7,149 nucleotides of DNA from Chloroflexota bacterium. GTDB lineage: Bacteria; Chloroflexota; Dormibacteria; Dormibacterales; Dormibacteraceae. The stretch spans positions 1 through 7,149 of the forward strand of contig VBKD01000243.1 of the NCBI GenBank assembly GCA_005888075.1, given 5' to 3'. Shown piece by piece: positions 1 through 6,167 of the stretch; within the stretch, counting starts at the first letter, position 1, and each line of letters starts with the position of its first letter. Under the pieces are notes generated by a model, which saw nothing but the letters and a program-made list of their open reading frames with translations, searched no databases and was not told the origin of the DNA. A program made the position numbers and the translations under genes.

Positions 1-708
1 ATCCAGTCCTACGCAGCCGACGCCCACCCCGCGACCGGGGTGCTGCTGGTGGCCCAGGACGACAAGTTCTCGAGCGACGGCGGCAAGATCGTCCAGAAGA
101 CCGTCGACCAGTACGGCATCAAGCTTCTGAAGACAATCCCCTTCAACAAGGCGGAGGCCGACCTCTCGCCCTATGTGACGCAGGCCGTCGCGCTGAAGCC
201 GGATGTGATCTTCATCACATCGCTGGGCGGCATCCCGGCCAAGATCATGACCGAGGCCCGCAAGCAGGGCTGGCAGGGCCAGTTCCTCGGCGGCAACGGA
301 TTCAACACCGCGACGGTTTCCAAGCAGGCGGGGGCGGCTGGCAAAGGCGCCCGGAGCGCGAGCGCCTGGTACATCGGCAACTCCTTCGCGTCGAACTCGG
401 ACTTCGTGACCGCATACAAGGCGAAGTACACGAATGCTGACGGCACTCCGAAAAACCCTGACCAGTTCGCGGCGCAGGGCTACACCGCCATCAAGGTGAT
501 CGCGGACGCCGCCAAGCGCGCCAACCTCACGTTCTCAGACCTCCCCGGCGACCGCGACAAGCTGCGGGCGGCGATGGAGACCGTGAACATCCAGACCCCG
601 CTCGGGCCGTTCCAGTTCACGTCGAACCACGACGTCAAGCAGACGGTCTGGGTGATCCAGATGGACGGCAACGGCGGCTTCACCCTCGTCCACCAGATCA
701 ACGGCTGA
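1..708 (+). CDS. livK: Branched-chain amino-acid ABC transporter substrate-binding protein (LivK/LivJ type), 5' end outside window
   Basis: This is the extracytoplasmic ligand-binding component of a hydrophobic amino-acid uptake (HAAT) ABC transporter, which delivers substrate to LivH/LivM. The frame is open from base 1 to a TGA at 706-708, so 235 codons are visible and the signal peptide and first lobe lie upstream. The visible part follows the type I periplasmic-binding fold (Peripla_BP_6). It has TGVLLVAQDDKFSSDGG near residues 12-28, the PDVIFITSLGG strand where the second lobe forms, the AAQGYTAIKVIADAAKRA helix and the C-terminal TPLGPFQF strand typical of Leu/Ile/Val-binding proteins. 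It is followed by livH, livM and the livG/livF ATPases, which supports the role. Ligand cannot be read from sequence; amides or other small carboxylates are also possible in this family. The family call is secure, the exact substrate is not. Confidence 0.9.
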   Translation: MQSYAADAHPATGVLLVAQDDKFSSDGGKIVQKTVDQYGIKLLKTIPFNKAEADLSPYVTQAVALKPDVIFITSLGGIPAKIMTEARKQGWQGQFLGGNGFNTATVSKQAGAAGKGARSASAWYIGNSFASNSDFVTAYKAKYTNADGTPKNPDQFAAQGYTAIKVIADAAKRANLTFSDLPGDRDKLRAAMETVNIQTPLGPFQFTSNHDVKQTVWVIQMDGNGGFTLVHQING

Positions 709-717
709 GCACTTCCT

Positions 718-743
718 AGCGGGGGGTCGAGAGATCCCCCGCT
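718..743 (+). promoter_or_regulatory. GNRA-capped stem-loop between livK and livH
   Basis: An 11-bp stem, AGCGGGGGGTC (718-728) with GATCCCCCGCT (733-743), is closed by a GAGA tetraloop (729-732); one pair is G.U. It begins 9 bases after the livK stop. The 3' side is C-rich and not a T-run, so a full intrinsic terminator is unlikely. A partial read-through barrier or a 3' block to exonucleases is more likely; either would keep binding-protein mRNA above permease mRNA. The structure is seen directly; the role is inferred. Confidence 0.7.
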
Positions 744-769
744 CCCCCTCCCCTTATTGTTGAGTCGCC

Positions 770-1684
770 TTGGGGCAACAGATCCTCAACGCGATCTTCA
801 TCGGCTCGATCTACGCCTTGTTCGCGGTCGGATACACCCTGGTCTTCGGCGTGCTCGACATCCTGAACCTCGCCCACAGCGCCGTCTTCATGCTCGGAGC
901 GGCCGTGACCTACTCGCTGGTGGTCAACTACGAGCAGTCCTTCTGGGTCGCATGCATCGGCGGAATCCTTGCCTCGGCCCTGATGGGCCTCGTCATCGAG
1001 CACGTGTGCTTGCGACCGCTGCGCCGGAGGCACGCTCCTCCAATCGCAGCTCTGATCTCGCCGATCGGGCTGGCCCTGGTCATCGTGGCCGCGGTGGAGC
1101 AAGGCAAGCCTGGCTCCCTGGCCGGGTGGCTGTGGAAGGACGGCGCGAACTCGGTCGCCTTTCCGCCTGGCGCGATCCCCAACCCAACATGGCACGTGGG
1201 CGACATAACCCTCGAGGCCAGCAAGGTGGCCATCATCCCGATCGCCATCGCCCTGATGCTTCTCCTCGGCTACGTCATCCGATACACGCAGGTGGGGCGC
1301 GGCCTGCGCGCGGTTGCGGAGAATGCCCGCGCGGCGCGGCTCATGGGTCTCGACGTCGACCGGATGATCTCGCTGACCCTGGTGATCTCATCCGCGCTGG
1401 GCGGCCTGGCCGGCATCCTGTTCGGGGTCGCGCTCAGCGACATCAGCCCCTACATCGGCCGAGACGCGGTTGAGGTTCGGGGCCTTGCCATCATCGTGCT
1501 CGGCGGAATGGGAAGCGTCGCGGGCGCCGTCCTGGGCGGGTATCTGCTCGCGATGATCGAGCTGCTCGCGTTCGTCGCCGCGGGAAGCAGCGCGCGCAAC
1601 GGCATCGCATTCGCCGCGCTGTTCCTGATGCTGGTCCTGCGACCCCAGGGACTCTTCGGCACCCGGTTGCGAGAGCGCATCTGA
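770..1684 (+). CDS. livH: Branched-chain amino-acid ABC transporter permease LivH
   Basis: This is one of the two membrane permease subunits of the HAAT importer (BPD_transp_2 family); it pairs with LivM in the inner membrane. It has 304 aa, close to the family's usual 290-300. The N-terminal ILNAIFIGSIYALFAVGYTL followed by VFGVLDILNLAH is the family opening. The block GLAIIVLGGMGSVAGAVLGG near residues 240-259 is the conserved cytoplasmic loop that contacts the ATPases, and LRPQGLFG lies at the C-terminus. Several hydrophobic membrane segments are evident throughout. The TTG start at 770 is chosen because an in-frame TGA lies at 761-763 and the two codons between are not starts; no clear Shine-Dalgarno site precedes it. 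The TGA stop (1682-1684) shares a base with the livM ATG, which implies translational coupling. Confidence 0.92.
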   Translation: MGQQILNAIFIGSIYALFAVGYTLVFGVLDILNLAHSAVFMLGAAVTYSLVVNYEQSFWVACIGGILASALMGLVIEHVCLRPLRRRHAPPIAALISPIGLALVIVAAVEQGKPGSLAGWLWKDGANSVAFPPGAIPNPTWHVGDITLEASKVAIIPIAIALMLLLGYVIRYTQVGRGLRAVAENARAARLMGLDVDRMISLTLVISSALGGLAGILFGVALSDISPYIGRDAVEVRGLAIIVLGGMGSVAGAVLGGYLLAMIELLAFVAAGSSARNGIAFAALFLMLVLRPQGLFGTRLRERI

Positions 1685-2607
1685 TGGATTTCTTCATCTC
1701 GCTCTTCAGCGACCCCATCGGGTTCTGGAGCTCCCACTCCTTGCTCATCGGCCAGATCGGGATCAACGGCATCATCGCGACCTCGATGTTCCTGGTCCTC
1801 TACTCGGGTCAGCTGTCTCTGGCGGCGCCGGGTTTCATGGCCATCGGCGCGTACACGACAGTACTGATGAGCAACCACTGGCACACGCCAGGGGTCTTGA
1901 ACACCGTTGTCGCGGCGCTCCTGGCGGGCGTTCTCGGGCTGCTTGTCGGCCTGCCGGTGCTGCGTCTTCGCGGAGTCTTCCTCGCCATCGCGACCATCGG
2001 GTTCATCGAGGCCTTACGACTGGGAGTCATCCTCAACGTCCCCTTCACGGGCGAAGGTCTCGGCTTGAGCAACACTACCGGCGCCGACCCTCTTGGGGGG
2101 ATCAACATCATCTTGCTGTCGCTCATCGCGGTCGTCTTCGTTATCTGGCGATTGACCAAGGGCCGCCTCGGCAACGCTTGGGCGGCCATCCGTCAGGACG
2201 AGCTGGCTGCGTTGAGCCAGGGCATCCATGTCGCCCGCTACAAGATGATCGCGTTTGTCATGAGCGCGCTGATCGCGGGCTATGCAGGTGCTCTCGAATC
2301 GCGACTGCTGTTCAACATCGACCCGGGGGACGCGCAGTATGGCGTCACACGTGCCGTGCAGGTCCTGACCTTTGCGGTCCTGGGAGGCAGCGGCTTCGTC
2401 CTCGGCCCCGTCGTCGGCGCGCTGATCGTCACGCTGCTGCCGTACATCTTCGGCGGCGCCGGGCCGTACATCAACATCGTCGCCGGCATCTTCCTGATCG
2501 CTGTGATCATCTTCCGCCCGCAGGGCATCGTCGGCCGGGGCGGTCTCGCGATCGTCCGGCCCAGCTGGTGGCCACGAGCTCGAGTCAGTGCTCCTTCGAC
2601 TGAATAA
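1684..2607 (+). CDS. livM: Branched-chain amino-acid ABC transporter permease LivM
   Basis: This is the second permease subunit of the importer, 307 aa, in the normal size range. Recognisable LivM features are the early YSGQLSLAAPGFMAIGAYTT segment (about residues 40-59), then VGLPVLRLRGVFLAIATIGF, the loop TKGRLGNAWAAIRQDELAA, the AVLGGSGFVLGPVVGALIVT coupling region and the terminal FRPQGIVGRGG. Multiple hydrophobic spans predict an integral membrane protein. The ATG at 1684-1686 overlaps the livH stop by one base, and the 3' end overlaps the start of the LivG frame by 20 bases, so the permeases and ATPase are packed as one transcript. The C-terminal tail after the FRPQG motif is somewhat long and basic (WWPRARVSAPSTE), probably because of the overlap with livG. 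No defect is visible in this gene. Confidence 0.92.
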   Translation: MDFFISLFSDPIGFWSSHSLLIGQIGINGIIATSMFLVLYSGQLSLAAPGFMAIGAYTTVLMSNHWHTPGVLNTVVAALLAGVLGLLVGLPVLRLRGVFLAIATIGFIEALRLGVILNVPFTGEGLGLSNTTGADPLGGINIILLSLIAVVFVIWRLTKGRLGNAWAAIRQDELAALSQGIHVARYKMIAFVMSALIAGYAGALESRLLFNIDPGDAQYGVTRAVQVLTFAVLGGSGFVLGPVVGALIVTLLPYIFGGAGPYINIVAGIFLIAVIIFRPQGIVGRGGLAIVRPSWWPRARVSAPSTE

Positions 2608-3139
2608 GGTCCAGCGCCACTTCGGCGGCGTCCACGCCGTCGACGGTGTGTCGCTGGAAGTCGAGCAGGGATCGATCCAGGGCCTGATCGGCCCGAACGG
2701 AGCGGGCAAGACCACGCTGGTCAACGTCTTGACCGGCTATGTCCGCTTCCAGGCAGGACAAGCGTGGATCGAATCGGACGAGCTCACCGGCCTCCCCGCC
2801 CACCGGATCGCATCGCTTGGGATCGCGCGCACATTCCAGAACATCAGGCTCTACAAAGACCTCAGCGCAGTCGAGAACGTCCTCATCGGCATGCACGTCC
2901 ACCGGCGCGACGACACCCTGAGCCAGCTGTCGATGTTCTCGCTGTTCGCGCGCGACCAGCGTGCCCGCATCGAAGAAGCGCGTGGGCTTGGAGATCGCGC
3001 GAGCGCTTGCGCTCAAACCCCGCCTTTTGATCCTCGACGAGCCCGCGGCCGGCATGAACCCGTCAGAGAAGCACGGGATTCGCGAGCTCATCGAGCGGCT
3101 CAATGCGGATGGCCTGACCATCCTCCTCATCGACCATGA
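2588..3139 (+). pseudogene. livG: LivG ATPase, N-terminal part; homology leaves frame near 2972-2992
   Basis: LivG is an ATP-binding subunit that powers the LivHM permease from the cytoplasmic side. From the GTG at 2588 the frame reads a normal LivG start: HFGGVHAVDGVSLEV, Walker A GPNGAGKTT at residues 35-43, and RTFQNIRLY with the Q-loop glutamine at 84. LivG similarity holds to about residue 130 (RARIEEA), then stops; the remaining codons to the stop at 3137-3139 are unrelated. The LivG C-terminal half resumes in the next frame (KKRV or LEIARALALKPR onward). Between them the family expects roughly 24-27 more residues, including the ABC signature (a YGQ/LPYG-type motif), and these are absent. 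This is therefore a deletion plus a frame change, not a simple frameshift. It may be a real lesion or an assembly error. The start overlaps livM by 20 bases. Confidence 0.8.
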
Positions 3140-4079
3140 CATGCGCCTGGTGATGGGCGTCTGCAAGCGCGTGGCGGTCTTGAACTTCGGCAAGAAGATC
3201 GCCGACGGCACGCCCGAAGAGGTTTCCACCGATGTCGCTGTGATCAAGGCCTACCTCGGGACGGGCGGAGAGCAAGAGGTGCGCAGCGCGCCGGGCGCGA
3301 GCGGTGTCGACGAAGAGACCGAAGTGGCGGAATCCGCCGCTCGAATCAGACCGTCCCGCGAGCCCGAGAAGGCGATCCTCGATGTGCACGATCTGAGCGT
3401 CAGCTATGGCGCGATCAACGCTGTGCGCGGCGTTTCGCTGCGCGTTGCCACTGGCGAGGTGGTGGCCCTCATCGGCGCGAACGGCGCCGGCAAGTCGACC
3501 ATCCTCAACACGCTGTCCGGCCTGATCCGGCCGGATTCAGGGTCGGCGTTTTTCGACGGGCTCAACCTGGCGAACGCGGATCCCTCGACCATCGTGCGGC
3601 GCGGTCTTGTACAGGTGCCCGAAGGGCGGGAGATCCTTGCCCGGCAGACCGTGCTCGAGAATCTCGAGCTCGCGACCTGGGCGCGCCGAGACGGAGCCGC
3701 GCCTCGGCGCGACATCGAATCCGTGATGAAACGCTTTCCCATCCTGGGCGAGCGGCGGCAGCTGCTCGCCGGGACACTCTCAGGTGGCGAACAGCAGATG
3801 CTGGCCATCGCGCGCGGGCTGCTCGCCAAGCCGCGACTGCTCCTGCTCGACGAGCCGTCGTTGGGTCTTGCTCCCCAGCTGGTGGATGAGGTGTTCCGCG
3901 CCATCGAGGAGATCCACAAGGACGGAACCACGATCCTGCTGGTCGAGCAGAACGCCCTCCGTGCGCTGGCGATCGCTGACCGCGGATACGTCCTCGAGAC
4001 GGGGCAGATCCTGCTCAGCGGAACAGGAGACGAGCTGCTGCACAACCCGGCGGTGCGTCGCGCGTATCTAGGGGGATAA
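2961..4079 (+). CDS. livF: LivG C-terminal half fused in frame to complete LivF ATPase
   Basis: One open frame encodes the second half of LivG, then a 37-codon linker (3261-3371), then a whole LivF. LivG part, counted from 2961: Walker B LLILDEP (22-28) and H-loop histidine 59 in LLIDHDMRLVMG, ending with VIKAYLG. LivF part: SYGAINAVRGVSL, Walker A GANGAGKST (172-180), VPEGRE after the Q-loop, signature LSGGEQQ (273-279), Walker B LLLLDEP (293-299), and VEQN where other ABC ATPases have the H-loop; a glutamine there is usual in LivF. The linker is hydrophilic and rich in Glu, Ala and Arg. No stop separates the modules, so the intact product would be a LivG-LivF fusion of about 525-535 aa. The GTG at 2961 is only the first start codon of this frame, not a credible gene start. 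A GTG at 3324 with GAAGAGA just upstream could give separate LivF. The TAA stop is at 4077-4079. Confidence 0.85.
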   Translation: MPASKKRVGLEIARALALKPRLLILDEPAAGMNPSEKHGIRELIERLNADGLTILLIDHDMRLVMGVCKRVAVLNFGKKIADGTPEEVSTDVAVIKAYLGTGGEQEVRSAPGASGVDEETEVAESAARIRPSREPEKAILDVHDLSVSYGAINAVRGVSLRVATGEVVALIGANGAGKSTILNTLSGLIRPDSGSAFFDGLNLANADPSTIVRRGLVQVPEGREILARQTVLENLELATWARRDGAAPRRDIESVMKRFPILGERRQLLAGTLSGGEQQMLAIARGLLAKPRLLLLDEPSLGLAPQLVDEVFRAIEEIHKDGTTILLVEQNALRALAIADRGYVLETGQILLSGTGDELLHNPAVRRAYLGG

Positions 4080-4112
4080 ATAAAAGAGCCCCGAGCAAAC
4101 GCTCGGGGCTCT
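4077..4112 (-). terminator. Intrinsic terminator of the cold-shock gene (convergent with livF)
   Basis: A perfect 12-bp stem, AGAGCCCCGAGC (4085-4096) with GCTCGGGGCTCT (4101-4112), has a 4-base loop (4097-4100). Read on the minus strand it is followed by TTTATTTA, a proper U-rich tail, and it starts 14 bases after the csp stop. On the plus strand no T-run follows, so it would be a weaker stop for the liv operon, although its stem begins 5 bases after the livF TAA. Confidence 0.88.
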
Positions 4113-4126
4113 ACGGTCAGCTCTCT

Positions 4127-4324
4127 TTACAGAGTGCGGACGGCCTTGGCGCGCGGGCCCTTGGGGCTCGACTCAACCTCGAAAGAGACCTTCTCGCCAC
4201 CCTGGAGGCTGTCGAAGTTGCCTTCGGTGCCGCTCCTGTGGAAGAAGTACTCCTTGCCATCCTCGGCCGCGATAAATCCGAATCCGCGGTCCGAAACCAG
4301 CTTCTTGATGGTGCCTGTTGGCAT
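4127..4324 (-). CDS. Cold-shock domain protein (CspA family), 65 aa
   Basis: This is a small single-domain OB-fold protein that binds single-stranded RNA or DNA and melts RNA structure; it acts in the cytoplasm. From the ATG at 4324-4322 it is 65 aa. RNP1 is DRGFGFI (12-18) and RNP2 is YFFHRS (26-31), with the usual FEVESSPKGPRAKAV end. The canonical KWFN before RNP1 is replaced by KKLV, as in a subgroup seen in several high-GC phyla, so one of the surface aromatic residues is missing. An ATG at 4330 lies directly against AGGAG (4335-4331) with zero spacing; the ATG at 4324 has 6 bases of spacing and gives the usual MPTGTI start, so it is preferred. The leader is structured and a terminator follows. 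Whether it is induced by cold or constitutive cannot be told. Confidence 0.93.
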   Translation of the reverse strand: MPTGTIKKLVSDRGFGFIAAEDGKEYFFHRSGTEGNFDSLQGGEKVSFEVESSPKGPRAKAVRTL

Positions 4325-4330
4325 TTCCAT

Positions 4331-4335
4331 CTCCT
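4331..4335 (-). promoter_or_regulatory. Shine-Dalgarno AGGAG of csp, selects the downstream ATG
   Basis: AGGAG reads 4335 to 4331 on the minus strand. It abuts the ATG at 4330 but stands 6 bases from the ATG at 4324, so the 65-aa start is favoured over the 67-aa one. Confidence 0.75.
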
Positions 4336-4339
4336 AATC

Positions 4340-4381
4340 TCTCGAACGAAGGCCTACTCAACAAGCGGGCCCCGTTCGAGA
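4340..4381 (-). promoter_or_regulatory. Leader hairpin just upstream of the csp ribosome-binding site
   Basis: TCTCGAACG (4340-4348) and CGTTCGAGA (4373-4381) are perfect 9-base inverted arms. Inside them GGCC (4351-4354) can pair with GGCC (4368-4371), leaving a 13-base apical loop. On the csp transcript the stem ends 4 bases before AGGAG. Cold-shock genes often have long structured leaders that control translation by temperature; this position fits, but the function is inferred. Confidence 0.6.
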
Positions 4382-4404
4382 AATCGCAGCCTACCGTGAG
4401 CGCA

Positions 4405-4417
4405 CCGCACTGTGCGG
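4405..4417. repeat. 13-bp perfect palindrome in the csp leader region
   Basis: CCGCAC-T-GTGCGG forms a perfect dyad with a single central base. It lies just downstream of the candidate csp -10 on the minus strand, where it could be an operator or a short RNA hairpin. No regulator is recognised. Confidence 0.45.
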
Positions 4418-4426
4418 GCTGCCTGG

Positions 4427-4453
4427 AGTATATCCCAGACCGTCCTGGGCCAA
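4427..4453 (-). promoter_or_regulatory. Candidate csp promoter
   Basis: On the minus strand TATACT (4432 to 4427) is a good -10 element, 5 of 6 to consensus. TTGGCC (4453 to 4448) is a weak -35 with a short 15-base spacer. Transcription would start near 4420, giving a leader of roughly 95 bases, typical of cold-shock genes. The -10 is convincing; the -35 is not. Confidence 0.4.
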
Positions 4454-4460
4454 TCCCGGG

Positions 4461-4476
4461 CTGCCCAACCGGGCAG
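4461..4476. repeat. Short hairpin in the typA-csp intergenic stretch
   Basis: CTGCCC (4461-4466) and GGGCAG (4471-4476) form a 6-bp stem with a 4-base loop. It sits about 34 bases beyond the typA stop. No U-run follows on either strand, so it is not a convincing terminator. Apart from this and the csp leader elements, nothing coding was seen in 4331-4509. Confidence 0.35.
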
Positions 4477-4509
4477 TTGCCGTTCGAAATTGCCTCTCAG
4501 TGGAGCCGG

Positions 4510-4767
4510 CTAGCCCCGCTGGTCGGCGCCGGCCGCGACGCTCTCCGTCAGGCGTCGGGCTCGTGACTGGTCGACCTCTGTGAGGTGTCGCTTGCGAAGC
4601 CTCAGGTGCTTCGGCGTGACCTCCAGCAGCTCGTCGTCCGCCAGGAAATCGGGCGACTGCTGGAGGCTTAATCTGGAGGCGGGCGTCAACCTCACCGAGA
4701 TGTCGGATGTGGACGAGCGAATGTTGGACTGCTTCTTCTCACGGCAGACGTTGACGCGGATGTCGCC
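4510..4767 (-). pseudogene. typA: typA C-terminal piece (third frame)
   Basis: Reading minus from about 4767 in a third frame gives GDIRVNVCREKKQSNIRSST, then SDISVRLTPASRLSLQQSPD, FLADDELLEVTPKHLRLRKR and a TAG at 4512-4510. This is the TypA-specific C-terminal domain, which contributes to ribosome binding: the family has NMRSST, a VRLTPP-like turn, then ADDELVEVTP and LRLRKR. The piece is not preceded by its own start or ribosome-binding site in the right place, so it belongs to the typA gene upstream on the minus strand. The residues between the QRNG of the middle piece and GDIRVN here (about 44 in homologues, including the QERG and EVYEGMIVGE blocks) are missing. The tail after LRKR is short and hydrophilic, as in other TypA proteins. 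Confidence 0.8.
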
Positions 4768-5834
4768 CCGTTGCGCTGCTCACGGAACTCGCCCAGCCAT
4801 GCTCGGTAGCCCATGCCGATCGATCCCATCAGCCCGGTCCCGGCGGTCAGCGTGAGAAAGATGTTGCGAAATCCGATCAGACCGCGGGTCGGGATGAGGT
4901 ACTCGAGCCGGACACCGCCCTTGCGGTCGTACTTGATCTCGAGCATCTCGCCGCGTCGCCTGCCCAGCGTTTCAGTCACCGCGCCCAGGTGCTCCTCGCG
5001 GACGTCGACGGTGAGGTGCTCGACCGGCTCCATGCGCTGGCCGTTGATCTTCTTCACGATTGCCTCCGGACGCGACACCTCGAACTCGTAGCCCTCGCGG
5101 CGCATCGTCTCGATCAGCACGGCCAAGTGGAGCTCTCCGCGTCCGCTGACCAGGAACCTTTCGGCGAACTCCGTGTCCTCGACGTGCAGACCGAGGTTGA
5201 CGTCGAGCTCCTTATAGAGCCGCGCACGCAGCTGGCGCGTCGTCGAGAACTTGCCCTCCCGACCGGTCAGCGGCGATGTGTTGACTCCGAAGGTCATGCG
5301 AACAGTCGGCTCATCGATCTCGATTCGAGGCAGCGGGTCCGGAGATTCGGGGTCTGCCAGCGTGTCGCCGATGGCGATGTCCTCCATCCCGGTCAGCAGG
5401 ACGATGTCTCCCGCCTTGGCGTCAGGAACCGAGATTCGATCGAGCCCGCGGTAGACGAGGACCTGCACGACCTTCGCGCGGCGTGGCTCCGCGTTGGCGC
5501 CGAGGACCGCGACGGCGTCACCCGTCTTGACGGCGCTGCGCGAGATGCGCCCGATCGCCATCGTTCCGGTGTAGTCGTCGTAGGCGCGGTTGGCGACCAG
5601 CATCTGGAATCCACCCTCCTCCACCGCCGGCGCAGGAATGTGTTCGATGATCGTCTTGAAGAGCGGCTCGAGATCGGGTGCCAGATCGTCTGGATCACCT
5701 TCCTCGGCTCGGCGTTGGTTCGGTCGACCTTGTTGATGACCACGACGATCCGGAGACCGACCTCGAATGCCTTGCGCAGCACGAACCGGGTCTGCGGCAT
5801 CGGACCCTCGACGGCATCCACGAGCAGAAGGCAA
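4692..5834 (-). pseudogene. typA: typA middle piece: domain II and EF-G-like domains (second frame)
   Basis: TypA similarity in this frame begins at about 5699 (GDPDDLAPDLEPLFKTIIEH) and ends at about 4767 (WLGEFREQRNG). The frame is open from 5834 to a TGA at 4694-4692, but both edges beyond the similarity are noise. The content is the translation-factor beta-barrel (domain II: QMLVANRAYDDYTGTMAIGR, GDIVLLTGMEDIAIGDTL), DEPTVRMTFGVNTSP, then the EF-G III/V-like parts with VSGRGELHLAVLIETMRREG and IPTRGLIGFRN, all in normal order and spacing. No internal stop or decay is visible, which argues against an old pseudogene. The N-terminal GTPase part is in the preceding frame and the C-terminal domain in a third frame. 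Confidence 0.82.
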
Positions 5835-6124
5835 CCGTCCGCCATGTTCAGCACCCGCTCGACCTCACCGCCGAAGTCGGCGTGACCAGGCGTGTCGATG
5901 ATGTTGATGGTCACCTCGCCATGCCGGATCGAGGTGTTCTTGGCCAGGATGGTGATCCCCTTCTCGCGCTCGAGGTCGTTGTTGTCCATGATCAGCGTGC
6001 CGACCTCCTGGTTGTCCCTGAAGGTGTGGCTCTGCTTCAAAAGGGCGTCGACCAGGGTGGTTTTGCCGTGGTCGACGTGGGCGATGATCGCCACGTTGCG
6101 GATGTCGTTTCGGATGGTGGTCAC
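5393..6124 (-). pseudogene. typA: typA (bipA) N-terminal GTPase piece; similarity ends near 5693
   Basis: TypA/BipA is an EF-G-like GTPase that binds the 70S ribosome and helps ribosome assembly and stress growth. From the GTG at 6124-6122, 144 residues match TypA: G1 AHVDHGKTT (15-23), G2 GIT (56-58), G3 DTPGH (77-81), G4 NKVD (131-134), ending NAEPRKVI. After about 5693 the frame carries unrelated residues to the stop at 5395-5393, while TypA resumes one frame over. About 34 residues expected between RKVI and DPDDLAPDL are absent, including the G5 region after the FPVVYA-like strand. Adding the middle and C-terminal pieces, the whole gene spans 4510-6124; an intact version would be about 610 residues. 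The lesion may be a true deletion or an assembly fault. No Shine-Dalgarno site precedes the GTG; a TATAGT lies 10 bases upstream. Confidence 0.88.
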
Positions 6125-6134
6125 GGAATGGCCA

Positions 6135-6140
6135 ACTATA
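6135..6140 (-). promoter_or_regulatory. Candidate -10 element for typA, near-leaderless start
   Basis: TATAGT (6140 to 6135, minus) lies 10 bases before the GTG of typA. Transcription starting about 7 bases later would leave a leader of only a few bases, which agrees with the lack of a Shine-Dalgarno site. No clear -35 is visible at the usual distance. Confidence 0.4.
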
Positions 6141-6167
6141 CCGACCGGGTTCCGGCCCAGCCCTCAG

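Noticed and set aside
757..1473. Long plus-strand open frame of 238 codons overlapping livH
   Set aside because: It is rich in Arg, Pro, Gly and Ala with no recognisable fold and lies wholly in the livH region. It is a GC-rich shadow frame.
2972..2992. Programmed ribosomal frameshifting in livG as explanation of the frame change
   Set aside because: No slippery heptamer is evident, and conserved residues are missing at the join, which a frameshift alone would not cause. The same reasoning applies to typA.
3930..3965. Missing H-loop histidine in LivF (VEQN)
   Set aside because: Glutamine at this place is normal for the LivF family, so it is not a defect.
4461..4476. Intrinsic terminator for typA
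   Set aside because: The 6-bp hairpin is weak and no U-run follows on the minus strand.
4989..5885. Plus-strand open frame of 298 codons opposite typA
   Set aside because: The opposite strand encodes clear TypA sequence; this frame has low-complexity composition typical of antisense shadows.
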